Source of the DNA: Paraconexibacter antarcticus
GTDB taxonomy: Bacteria; Actinomycetota; Thermoleophilia; Solirubrobacterales; Solirubrobacteraceae
Direction of reading: 5' to 3'
Assembly: GCF_024220175.1 (NCBI RefSeq)
Contig: NZ_CP098502.1
Coordinates: 2,418,001 to 2,482,000 of the forward strand
DNA length: 64,000 bases
Shown: piece by piece, positions 39,834-48,435 of the stretch
How positions within the stretch are numbered: the first letter of the stretch is position 1
Layout of the letters: each line of letters starts with the position of its first letter
The notes under the pieces: model-generated
The model's database searches: none
Told to the model about the DNA's origin: nothing
Seen by the model: only the letters and a program-made list of their open reading frames with translations
Translations under genes and position numbers: made by a program

Positions 39834-41159
39834 ATGGTCCTCCCGCCCGGCCCGCGCGGGCCCGCCGCGCTGCTGACCCTCGCCTTCGCGGCCCGCCCGC
39901 TGGACACGCTCGTGCGCTGGCACCGGCGCTACGGAGACGTCTTCACGGTGCCGTTCCTCGGCTTCGGGACCGGGGTCTACGTCGCCGACCCGGCCGCGAT
40001 CCGCGACCTCATGACCGGCGACCAGTCGGACCTGCTCGCCGGGGAGGCGAACTCGTTCCTGACGCCGATCCTCGGCGAGGGGTCGGTCCTCGTCCTCGAC
40101 GGCCCGGAGCACCTGCGCCAGCGCCGCCTCCTGCTGCCGCCGTTCCAGGGCTCGCGGGTCGCCGGCTTCCGGGCGCTCATCCGCGAGGTCGCCGAGCGCG
40201 AGGTCGACACGTGGCGGCCGGGGCAGCGGCTCGTCCTGCGGGCGCGGATGCGGGCGCTGACCTTCGAGATCATCTGCCGCGCGGTCTTCGGCGTGACCGA
40301 CCCGGTGCGGGTCGAGCGGCTGCGCACGGCCCTCACCGCGGTCCTCGACAGCGCGAGCATCCTGCTCGTGGGCGAGACGCTGCGGCGCGACCTCGGACGC
40401 TGGAGCCCCGGCGGCCGCTTCGCCCGCAGGCTCCGCGCGGCGGACGCGCTGCTCTACGCGGAGATCGCCGCCCGCCGCCGGGCCGGTGACCTCGACGAGC
40501 GCGAGGACGTGCTCTCACTGCTCCTCCGCGCGCGCGACGAGGAGGGCCGCGGCATGACCGACCGCGAGCTGCGCGACGAGCTCATCACGATGCTCGCCGC
40601 CGGGCACGAGACGACCGCGACCGCGCTCGCCTTCGCGCTCGAGCTGCTGCTCCGCACCCCGGGCGAGTACGACCGCCTGCGGTCCGCCGTCGCGGCGGAC
40701 GGCGGCGACGCGCGGCTCGACGCGGTCGCGCGCGAGACGCTGCGCCTGCGCCCGGTCATCGACGCCGCCGAGCGGACGCTCACCCGGCCGCGGCGCGTCG
40801 CGGGCTGGGAGCTGCCCGCCGGCGTGAAGGTCTACCCCGCGATCGTGCTCGTCCAGCGGCGTGCCGACCTGTACCCCGACCCCGAGGCGTTCCGCCCGGA
40901 GCGCTTCCTCGAAGGTGGCGTCGAGTCGTACGCGTGGCTCCCGTTCGGTGGCGGCATCCGGCGCTGCGTCGGGGCGGCCCTCGCGCAGGCAGAGCTCACC
41001 GAGGTGCTGCGCGTCGTCGTCTCCCGGGCGGAGCTGACGCCGGTGCGCGCCGCCGCCGACCCCGTCGTCCTGCGCGGGATCACGCTCGCGCCGCGGCACG
41101 GCGTGCCGGTGACCGTCACCCGGGTCGGGGCGCGCCTGCCCGAGCCGGCGCTCGCCTGA
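39834..41159 (+). CDS. Cytochrome P450
   Basis: 441 residues. I-helix AAGHETTATAL, K-helix ETLRLRP (ExxR) and heme loop PFGGGIRRCVGAALAQAE with the axial cysteine are all present. The PPGPRGP opening and the lack of a membrane anchor indicate a soluble bacterial P450. Needs separate ferredoxin/reductase partners, not encoded nearby. Substrate unknown. It starts 46 bases after the DUF6504 gene and could be read through from it. Confidence 0.93.
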   Translation: MVLPPGPRGPAALLTLAFAARPLDTLVRWHRRYGDVFTVPFLGFGTGVYVADPAAIRDLMTGDQSDLLAGEANSFLTPILGEGSVLVLDGPEHLRQRRLLLPPFQGSRVAGFRALIREVAEREVDTWRPGQRLVLRARMRALTFEIICRAVFGVTDPVRVERLRTALTAVLDSASILLVGETLRRDLGRWSPGGRFARRLRAADALLYAEIAARRRAGDLDEREDVLSLLLRARDEEGRGMTDRELRDELITMLAAGHETTATALAFALELLLRTPGEYDRLRSAVAADGGDARLDAVARETLRLRPVIDAAERTLTRPRRVAGWELPAGVKVYPAIVLVQRRADLYPDPEAFRPERFLEGGVESYAWLPFGGGIRRCVGAALAQAELTEVLRVVVSRAELTPVRAAADPVVLRGITLAPRHGVPVTVTRVGARLPEPALA

Positions 41160-41258
41160 GCGGCCCCGGCAGGTGTAACGCCGGGCGCACGCTTCCCGCA
41201 CGGAGTCGGTGCAGGTGCGCGGTAGCGCTGTCGCAGGTGCTCGTGTGACGGTGCGCGG

Positions 41259-42641
41259 GTGCCGCCGCCGCCGCCGTCGCCGCTCCCGCCCTCATCCCCG
41301 TCGTCGCCCACCCGCGCCCGTGCCCACGCCCCCACCGGGCGGCGCACGCGTCGCCCGGCCGGCTGCGCCGGCCAGGCGAGCCTGGAGTACGTCGCGGTCG
41401 TCGCGGTGGTCGCCGTCGTCCTCGCCGCGGTCAGCACGGTCGTCGCCGGCCCGGCGATCGCGAACGGCGTGGGCGGGGCCTTCCAGCGCGCGCTGTGCGT
41501 CGTCACGGGGACGGGGTGCCGGACGCTCACCCCGCCGGTCTGCACCGTGCGCACCGCCGGGACGGACATCAGCGCGAAGGTCAAGGTGACGTTCGTGCGG
41601 CTCGGCCGGGCGGCCGGGCTGCTGCGTACCGAGCGCTCGGACGGGACCGTGGACGTGACCCTGCTCGACAAGGTCGACGGCGGCCTCGTCGCGACCGCCG
41701 GCGCGTCGGGACGGCTCGAGCTCGGCGGACACGACGTCGGCATCGGCGGGCTCGCGGAGGCCTCGGTCGTCGCCCAGCTCGGTGGCGGCCGGGTGTGGCG
41801 GGTGCCCGATCGTGCCGCGGCCGACGCGCTGCAGCGCACGCTCGTGCAGGTCCTCGTCGGCCGCACGGGCAGCTCGCTGCCGCTCGTCGGCCCCGCCCTG
41901 TCCCTCGCCCAACGGCTCGCGGGGGTCGGCAGCGGCGTCGACCTGCCGCGCCCGTCGCAGCGGATCGTCTCGGCGAAGATCGGTGGCGGCCTGAAGGTCG
42001 AGGGGCCGCTGGGGCTCGCGCTCCACGCTGCCGCGAACGTCACCGTCGGCGGCGGACGGGATCTCGTCGCCGGCGGTGGCACGATCTACCTCGCGGTCGA
42101 CGCCGCCGGCGGCGCCGCGCTGCTGTCGGGGCTGGCCGGCGTGGAGCTCACGGGGGAGGCACGGCTCGCGGTGACCATCAACCGCCACGGCCGGCCGCTG
42201 ACGGTGGCGGTGACCGGCACGGGACGGGTCACCGGGCGGTACGCCGGCCGTCCCGGCGGGGCAGAGCGCCCGGAGGTGACCGCTGCGCAGGCCGCCGAGC
42301 GCAGCGCGGTCGTCACCGCGACGCTCGACGCGGCGGCGCCCGGGGGCGGCGCCGCGCTCGTGCGGCTGCTCCACGCGCTCGCGCGCCTGCCCGCGGGCGC
42401 GGGGGAGGCGACGGCCGCCGCCCGGGCCTTCGGCGCGACGCTCGCCGCCGGTGCCCGCGTCGACGTCGCGACCTACGGCCGGCAGGAGCGGCGGTACGGC
42501 GGCGGGGCCGAGGCGGGCCTCGGGGCCGCCGCCGGGCTGGACCTCGAGGTGGTCCGGGCCCGCAGCGTCCTGCTCGACGCCTGGACCCGGCCTCCCGGCG
42601 GGGTCTGGGAGCCCCGCCTCGACTGCCTCGCCCGGGTCTGA
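41259..42641 (+). CDS. Pilin-like (class III signal) secreted protein of unknown function
   Basis: 460 residues from a GTG. After a Pro/Arg-rich leader comes GCAGQASLEYVAVVAVVAVVL around residues 35-58, a Flp/TadE-type prepilin signal with cleavage expected after Gly and Glu at +5 of the mature protein. A large Gly/Ala/Val-rich domain follows (SAKIGGGLKVEGPLGLALHAAANVT-type beta repeats). Probably assembled on or anchored to the cell surface. No known family recognised for the large domain. Confidence 0.6.
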   Translation: MPPPPPSPLPPSSPSSPTRARAHAPTGRRTRRPAGCAGQASLEYVAVVAVVAVVLAAVSTVVAGPAIANGVGGAFQRALCVVTGTGCRTLTPPVCTVRTAGTDISAKVKVTFVRLGRAAGLLRTERSDGTVDVTLLDKVDGGLVATAGASGRLELGGHDVGIGGLAEASVVAQLGGGRVWRVPDRAAADALQRTLVQVLVGRTGSSLPLVGPALSLAQRLAGVGSGVDLPRPSQRIVSAKIGGGLKVEGPLGLALHAAANVTVGGGRDLVAGGGTIYLAVDAAGGAALLSGLAGVELTGEARLAVTINRHGRPLTVAVTGTGRVTGRYAGRPGGAERPEVTAAQAAERSAVVTATLDAAAPGGGAALVRLLHALARLPAGAGEATAAARAFGATLAAGARVDVATYGRQERRYGGGAEAGLGAAAGLDLEVVRARSVLLDAWTRPPGGVWEPRLDCLARV

Positions 42642-42715
42642 CGTCCGGTGCATCGGCCCGGTGCAGGGACATTCCGGCGGCCGGCCGGCGCGGCGCGACC
42701 CGTCCCCCCGGGGTG

Positions 42716-42729
42716 CGAACATGTGTTCG
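42716..42729. promoter_or_regulatory. SOS box at dnaE2
   Basis: CGAACATGTGTTCG, identical to the imuB box. Its final G is the first base of the GTG assigned as dnaE2 start, so operator and start codon overlap. Confidence 0.9.
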
Positions 42730-45700
42730 TGTCGTCGTACGTCGAGCTCCACTGCCACTCGGCCTTCTCGTTCCTCGACGGGGCGTCGCTCCCGGACGAG
42801 CTCGTCCTGCGGGCGCTCGAGCAGGGGCACACGGCGATGGCGCTGACCGACCACGACACGCTCTCGGGGTCGATGGAGTTCGCGCAGGCCGCGGGCGCGT
42901 ACGGGCTGCGGGCGATCCACGGGGCGGAGGTCAGCGTCCGGGCCTCCGGCCGCTCCCCGCTGGAGGTCCCGGGCCACGAGCTCCGCCACCTGACGCTGCT
43001 CGTCCGCGACGCCGCCGGCTGGCGGAGCCTCTGCCGCCTGCTCACGCGCGCCCACGCGCACACGCGCGAGACCCCCACCCGCCGCCGGGACCAGCTCGCT
43101 CCGTCGGTGACCCTCGAGGACGTCGCCGCCCACGCCGAGGGGCTCGTCGCGCTCAGCGGCTGCGCCCGGCGCGGAATCCATGACGAGCCGTCGCTGCGGC
43201 AGCTGCGCGAGGCGTTCGGGCGCGAGCGCCTCCGGGTGGAGCTCCAGCGTCCCTTCGCCCGTGACGACCGGGCCCGCAACCGGCGGCTGGAGGCGTTCGC
43301 CCGGGGACTGGAGCTGCCGTGCGTGGCGACCGGCAACGTCCACGCGCACGCGCCGAGCCGGGCGCAGCTGCAGGACGCCTTCGTCGCGGTCCGGGAGCAC
43401 ACGACGCTCGACGCGTCTGAGCCCCTGCGCCGCGGCAACCACACCCACGTCCTCGCGGGTCCGTCGGCGATGGCCGCCCGCTTCGCCGACCACCCCGACG
43501 CGGTGGCGGAGACCGCGCGCCTGGCCGCCACCCTGACGTTCGACCTCGGGCAGGACCTCGGGTACCGCTACCCGGGGTCGGACGACGCCGAGGCCGACAA
43601 GACGCTCGCGGCGACCTGCCAGGGCCTCTTCGACACGCGCTACCCGCCCGGCGGGCGGGGCCCGGCCGGGGCCGCGGCGCAGGCGCTCCGCGTCCGGGCG
43701 GCCGCCCGGCTCGAGCAGGAGCTCGGGCTCATCCGGCAGCTCGGCCTGTCGGGCTTCTTCATCCTCCACCACGACCTGCTCGAGCTCGCGCGTGAGGTGG
43801 CGATCGAGGTCCGGGGGCCCGGCACGGTCCGCGCGCTGCTGCCGCCGGGGCGCGGCCGCGGGTCGAGCGTCTCCTCGATCGTCTGCTACCTCACGGGCCT
43901 CTCGCACGTGGACCCGGTGGCGAACGAGCTCTTCCTCGGGCGCTTCCTCAACGCCGAGATCACGTCGCTGCCCGACATCGACCTCGACTTCCCGCGGGAC
44001 GTCCGCGCGACGCTCATCCCCCGCATCCACGAGCGCTACGGCCACGACCACTCGGCGCTCGTCGCGGCCTTCCCGACGTACCGCTCGCGGGGGGCGGTCC
44101 GTGAGCTCGGCAAGGCGCTCGGCCTGCCTCCGGGGGAGATCGAGCGGGTCGCGCGCGCGTCGGAGGGCTGGGGCGGCCAGAAGGTCGGCGAGGACGTCGT
44201 CGCGGCGCTGGGAGAGGGGCGCCTGGCCGCCGTCCAGGACGCCGCCGAGCCCGCCCAGGCCGGCCGCTGGGACTGGCTCGTGCGGCTCGCGAAGGAGGCG
44301 CAGGGCCTGCCCCGTCACCTGAGCCAGCACTCCGGCGGCATGATCGTCGCGACCCGGCCGCTCGTCGACTGCTGTCCCGTCGTGCCGGCGGCGATGGAGG
44401 GCCGGCAGATGGTCATGTGGGACAAGGACTCCTGTGCGGACGCGGGCTTCCTGAAGATCGACCTGCTGGGGCTCGGGATGCTCTCGGCGGTCGAGCGCTG
44501 CGTGGAGCTCATCGCGGTGACGAGCGGGGAGCGCGTGGACCTCTCGCGGATCCCCTACGACGACAAGCCGACGTACGCCGCGATCCAGCGGGCGGAGACG
44601 ACCGGCGTCTTCCAGATCGAGAGCCGGGCGCAGATGGCGTCGTTGCTACGGACGCTGCCGGAGTCGCTCGACGACCTCACGATCCAGGTGGCGATCGTCC
44701 GGCCCGGGCCGATCCAGGGCGGGGCGGTCAACCCGTACATCGACCGGCGCCAGCGGCTCCGCCACGACCCGTCCTACCGGGTGCCCTACGAGCACCCGTC
44801 GCTCGAGCCCGTGCTGAAGGACACGCTCGGCACGATCATCTTCCAGGACCAGGTCATCGCGGTGGCGATGGCCTTCGCCGGGTTCTCGGCCGGGGAGGCG
44901 GAGGGCCTGCGGCGCGCGATGAGCCGCAAGCGCTCGGAGGCGGCGATGTACGCCTACCGCGACCGCTTCATCGCGGGGGCGGTGCGGACGCACGGCGTCG
45001 CGACCGAGGTGGCCGAACGGGTCTACGCGATGATCGTCGGGTTCTCTGGGTTCGGTTTTCCGAAGGCCCACGGGGCCGCCTTCGGGCTGCTCGCCTACCA
45101 GTCGACGTGGCTGCGGGTGCACCACGGGCCGGAGCTCCTCTGCTCGCTGCTCGACGAGCAGCCGATGGGCTTCTACCCGCCCGACGCGCTCGTGCACGAG
45201 GCCCAGCGGCGCGGCATCACCGTGCACCCGCCCGACGTGCGCCACAGCGCGGTCGAATGCACGCTCGAACCGGCGCCGGAGGGGTCGGCGTTCGCGAGCG
45301 CGGTGCGGCTCGGGCTCGGCTACGTCATCGGCGTCCAGGGGGACGAGGTCGCCGCGATCGTCGCCGCGCGGGAGGCCGGCGGGCCGTTCACCTCGGTGCA
45401 GGACCTCGTCGCGCGGGCCGGCTCGGGGCGGGCGGCGCTCGAGCGGCTCGCGTGGTCGGGCGCCTGTGACGCGCTCGTGGCGGACGAGATCCCGGTCCCG
45501 GGGCATCGCCGGCGGGCGGTGCTCTGGCGGCTGGGGGCGGCGGCCCCCGGGGTGCGGCTGCAGGCGCGCGGCCCGGGCGGGCAGCGGCTCGAGGACCACG
45601 GGACCCAGCTCGCGCTGCCGCTCGCGCCGCCGACGGCGCCCGGCCTGCCCGAGCTCGGCTCCTGGGACGCGATGATCGCCGACTACGCGAGCTCCGGGGT

Positions 45701-46244
45701 GACGACCGCGACGCACCCGGTCGCGCTGCTGCGGGGCGAGCTCGAGCGGCAGCGGGCGCTCGGGAGCCTCGGGCTGCGGCAGGCCCGCCACGGCCGGACC
45801 GTGCGCGTGGGCGGGCTCGTCGTCGCGCGGCAGCGGCCCGGGACGGCGAAGGGCATCGTCTTCATGCTCCTCGAGGACGAGGGCGGGACGATCAACCTCA
45901 TCCTGCCCCCGGAGGTCTACGAGCACCACCGGCTGCTCGTCCGGACCGAGCCGCTCATCGTGGCCGAGGGGCGGCTCGAGCGGCATCCGGCCGCGGGCGG
46001 CCAGGTCAACGTCCTCACCCGGCGCCTGTGGGCGCTCGAGGCTCCGGACCGGCTGCTCGCCGAGGTGAAGGACTTCTCGCCGCTGGACCTGCGGGAGCTC
46101 GAGCGGCGCACGGGTGAGTCCGCCGCCGGGGACCAGGCGGCCGCCGCCGCGGACGGACAGGTCGCGGCGGCGGGGGGCTCCGGCGGGGACTTCCGGGCCG
46201 TCGCGCCCGCGGTCATGAGCTTCGGAGCCGGGCGACGGCGATGA
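42729..46244 (+). CDS. dnaE2: Error-prone DNA polymerase III alpha subunit DnaE2
   Basis: 1171 residues. PHP domain at the N-terminus (YVELHCHSAFSFLDGASLP, ALTDHDTLSG), catalytic palm Asp residues in SLPDIDLDFPRDV, fingers (KAHGAAFGLLAYQS), and a C-terminal OB fold (RVGGLVVARQRPGTAKG, FMLLEDEGGTINLI) with the truncated DnaE2 tail. Start at GTG 42729 because the homologous reading begins there; the frame upstream lacks family features. Performs translesion, mutagenic synthesis with ImuB during SOS. Confidence 0.95.
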   Translation: MSSYVELHCHSAFSFLDGASLPDELVLRALEQGHTAMALTDHDTLSGSMEFAQAAGAYGLRAIHGAEVSVRASGRSPLEVPGHELRHLTLLVRDAAGWRSLCRLLTRAHAHTRETPTRRRDQLAPSVTLEDVAAHAEGLVALSGCARRGIHDEPSLRQLREAFGRERLRVELQRPFARDDRARNRRLEAFARGLELPCVATGNVHAHAPSRAQLQDAFVAVREHTTLDASEPLRRGNHTHVLAGPSAMAARFADHPDAVAETARLAATLTFDLGQDLGYRYPGSDDAEADKTLAATCQGLFDTRYPPGGRGPAGAAAQALRVRAAARLEQELGLIRQLGLSGFFILHHDLLELAREVAIEVRGPGTVRALLPPGRGRGSSVSSIVCYLTGLSHVDPVANELFLGRFLNAEITSLPDIDLDFPRDVRATLIPRIHERYGHDHSALVAAFPTYRSRGAVRELGKALGLPPGEIERVARASEGWGGQKVGEDVVAALGEGRLAAVQDAAEPAQAGRWDWLVRLAKEAQGLPRHLSQHSGGMIVATRPLVDCCPVVPAAMEGRQMVMWDKDSCADAGFLKIDLLGLGMLSAVERCVELIAVTSGERVDLSRIPYDDKPTYAAIQRAETTGVFQIESRAQMASLLRTLPESLDDLTIQVAIVRPGPIQGGAVNPYIDRRQRLRHDPSYRVPYEHPSLEPVLKDTLGTIIFQDQVIAVAMAFAGFSAGEAEGLRRAMSRKRSEAAMYAYRDRFIAGAVRTHGVATEVAERVYAMIVGFSGFGFPKAHGAAFGLLAYQSTWLRVHHGPELLCSLLDEQPMGFYPPDALVHEAQRRGITVHPPDVRHSAVECTLEPAPEGSAFASAVRLGLGYVIGVQGDEVAAIVAAREAGGPFTSVQDLVARAGSGRAALERLAWSGACDALVADEIPVPGHRRRAVLWRLGAAAPGVRLQARGPGGQRLEDHGTQLALPLAPPTAPGLPELGSWDAMIADYASSGVTTATHPVALLRGELERQRALGSLGLRQARHGRTVRVGGLVVARQRPGTAKGIVFMLLEDEGGTINLILPPEVYEHHRLLVRTEPLIVAEGRLERHPAAGGQVNVLTRRLWALEAPDRLLAEVKDFSPLDLRELERRTGESAAGDQAAAAADGQVAAAGGSGGDFRAVAPAVMSFGAGRRR

Positions 46245-46352
46245 GGGCACATCGGGCGGCGGTGACGGCCGACATGGAGCGACGGGGATGAGGGCGCATC
46301 TGGTCACCCACGGGTTGCCCATGACGCCCCCTGGGCCGGTAGTCTGCCCCGC

Positions 46353-46850
46353 GTGATCGCAACAGCAGCATTCGTCCTCGGCTTCCTGACCATCGGCCTG
46401 ACGGTCGTCTTCCTGGCCTTCGGCGGCGGCCCGCGCGGGGCCCGGCGCAACCTGCATCGTCAGAGCCGCGGCGGCAACAAGTTCGCGCTGAGCGTCATGT
46501 TCGTCGTCACCATCGCCTTCGGCGTCGGCATCCCGGTCGCCGTCCTCGCGTCGAACCACGACAACCAGTCGAAGAAGGCGCCGGGCGGCGTGAAGCTCAC
46601 CGCCTCCGAGCAGCACGGGCGCAAGATCTTCGCGAAGAACTGCTCGACCTGTCACACGCTCGCCGCGAGCAACGCGGTCGGCAAGGTCGGCCCCAGCCTC
46701 GATCAGATCCGCCCCGTGGCGGCCCTGACCCTCAACGCGATCCAGCTCGGCCGCGCCCGTGGACAGGGCCAGATGCCCGCCGGCCTCGTGGACGGGCAGG
46801 ATGCGAAGGACGTGGCGGCCTACGTCGCCGCGACAGCCGGGCACGGCTGA
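46353..46850 (+). CDS. Membrane-anchored cytochrome c
   Basis: 165 residues from a GTG. Two hydrophobic segments at about residues 3-23 and 45-66, then a single c-type heme domain on the outside: CSTCH near residue 92 and axial Met in GQMPAGL near residue 140. Likely a small electron carrier to a terminal oxidase. No partner genes adjoin it. Confidence 0.85.
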   Translation: MIATAAFVLGFLTIGLTVVFLAFGGGPRGARRNLHRQSRGGNKFALSVMFVVTIAFGVGIPVAVLASNHDNQSKKAPGGVKLTASEQHGRKIFAKNCSTCHTLAASNAVGKVGPSLDQIRPVAALTLNAIQLGRARGQGQMPAGLVDGQDAKDVAAYVAATAGHG

Positions 46851-46863
46851 GCCGGGCTTCGCC

Positions 46864-46961
46864 GGCGCGCGGACGCGCCGGGATCGGGTCGAACGGCGCG
46901 CGCGGACGCGCCGGAATCGGATCGAACGGCGCGCGCGGACGCGTGGGCACGGGTCGCGAAC
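46864..46961. repeat. Three tandem copies of a ~33-base GC-rich repeat
   Basis: Units GGCGCGC(GC)GGACGCG followed by CCGG(G/A)ATCGG(G/A)TCGAAC; the third copy is diverged. They follow the cytochrome c stop and each unit contains a short self-complementary CGCGCG/CGCG core. The remaining gap to 47094 shows a TACGAT -10-like box near 47020 but no gene. Confidence 0.6.
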
Positions 46962-47094
46962 CCCGCATCTTGCAAGAAACCATGCAGGAAACCGACAGGT
47001 GCAGGGAAAACGTCCGCTGGTACGATGCGTGGACGTTCCGACCGGACCCCGGGTTAGTGTCACCAGATCACTTGGGTGGTGTTGATCGACGGGG

Positions 47095-47853
47095 ATGGGA
47101 CAGCCTCAGACGAGCATGACCGAGATCGCTGACGACAGATCCTGGTGGGCCGACGTGGACCATCTGCGCCCCGGCGCCGACGGCCCCTCCGCTCCGCTCC
47201 ACGGCGTGCCGAGCGCCGTCGCGGACCACACCAGGGACCGACCCGACCCGGTCGACGAGGCTCCGGCCCGTCACGGCCGCATCACCGGCCGCCCGCTGCC
47301 GGCCGACGACCGTGCGCGCACTGATCGCGACCGCGCCGCCCGCGACCCCCGCGACGAGCCGGCCCGGTCCGGCCGCGACCGCGAGGAGCAGGCCCGCGCG
47401 GACCGCGCCCGCGCCCGCGACGAGCGTCTCGCGGTCCTGCGCCGCGCGGACGCCGCGGACTTCGCCGCCGCGATGGACCTCGACGGGGCCTTCGGGGCCC
47501 CGGCCGCGCGTGCCGAGTCGCGGGAGATCGTGCTCTCGGGGCGCCGCCGCGCCGACAGCGCCCCGACCGCCCGGCGGCTCGGCGACGAGGGTGGCCCGCG
47601 CCACGCCGCCCCCCGCCGCGGCTCGCGTCCGGCGTCCGCCGACGCCGAGCGCCCGACCGTCCGCATCAGCGGGCACGGGGGGCCCCAGGCGGAGGTCGCC
47701 GAGCGCCGCGCGCTCCGCGAGATCGAGATCCGCCGCCCGCGGTCGGTCTCCGAACCCGCCGAGCATCGCCCCGACCGGGTCGCGATGTACGCGGTGCTGC
47801 TCGGGGTCTTCCTCGTGCTCGTCGCCGCCCTGAGCTCCGGCGGCGTCTCCTAG
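47095..47853 (+). CDS. Hypothetical charged protein with C-terminal transmembrane anchor
   Basis: 252 residues (ATG 47095; an alternative ATG lies at 47116). The body is Arg/Asp/Ala-rich and probably disordered, with a coiled-coil-like DREEQARADRARARDERL. The last 25 residues are one membrane segment (MYAVLLGVFLVLVAALSS), so it is a tail-anchored cytoplasmic protein. I recognise no family. Confidence 0.6.
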   Translation: MGQPQTSMTEIADDRSWWADVDHLRPGADGPSAPLHGVPSAVADHTRDRPDPVDEAPARHGRITGRPLPADDRARTDRDRAARDPRDEPARSGRDREEQARADRARARDERLAVLRRADAADFAAAMDLDGAFGAPAARAESREIVLSGRRRADSAPTARRLGDEGGPRHAAPRRGSRPASADAERPTVRISGHGGPQAEVAERRALREIEIRRPRSVSEPAEHRPDRVAMYAVLLGVFLVLVAALSSGGVS

Positions 47854-47958
47854 CCGGAACGTCGTGGTGCCGCCGGGCCGCCGGGGGCACCGGAGCACGC
47901 GAGCGGCCGCCCGGCCGCCGGGACGGTGCCGCCTGCCGACCTTCTACCCTGGACCGCG

Positions 47959-48342
47959 ATGAGCCGCGACTCACACGCGTCGCCGGACGCCCGGCCGGGG
48001 TGCTGCCCCCTCTACCACGAGGCGGTCGAGCTCATCGGCCGTCGCTGGACCGGTGCGATCGTCGCGACGCTGATGGACGCCCACCCGTCCCGCGCGCTGC
48101 GCTTCGGCGAGATCGCCCAGGCGGTGCCGCAGCTGTCGGACCGGATGCTCGCCGAGCGCCTGCGGGAGCTCGAGGCGCGCGGGGTCGTCGAGCGGCGGCT
48201 CGCCCCGGAGGCGCCGTCCCGCGTCGCGTACGCCCTCACCGACATGGGGGCGGGGCTCGAGCCGGCCGTCGTCGCGCTCAAGGCGTGGGCGCAGCACTGG
48301 CTGGACGAGGACCGGGCCCGCGCGGCGACGCGCGCCAACTGA
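47959..48342 (+). CDS. HxlR-family transcriptional regulator
   Basis: 127 residues. HxlR layout: CCPLYHEAVELIGRRWTGAIVATLMD with the conserved N-terminal cysteine pair, then LRFGEIAQAVPQLSDRMLAERLRELEARGVVERR (winged helix) and YALTDMGAGLEPAV. HxlR proteins respond to aldehydes or redox signals through that cysteine. Target unknown. It precedes glnA by 93 bases on the same strand. Confidence 0.9.
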   Translation: MSRDSHASPDARPGCCPLYHEAVELIGRRWTGAIVATLMDAHPSRALRFGEIAQAVPQLSDRMLAERLRELEARGVVERRLAPEAPSRVAYALTDMGAGLEPAVVALKAWAQHWLDEDRARAATRAN

Positions 48343-48435
48343 CGCGACCCCGCCCGCGTGTACATACGCCCGGGGTCCCGGCTTGGCCGCGGGGCCCTCG
48401 CGTGCGTCAGGCCCGCCCAATAGGGTGCGCGCCAT

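Noticed and set aside
41292..44330. 1012-codon minus-strand open frame opposite the pilin-like gene and dnaE2
   Set aside because: It is the antisense shadow of two well-supported genes; its sequence is low-complexity Arg/Asp/Val with no domain.
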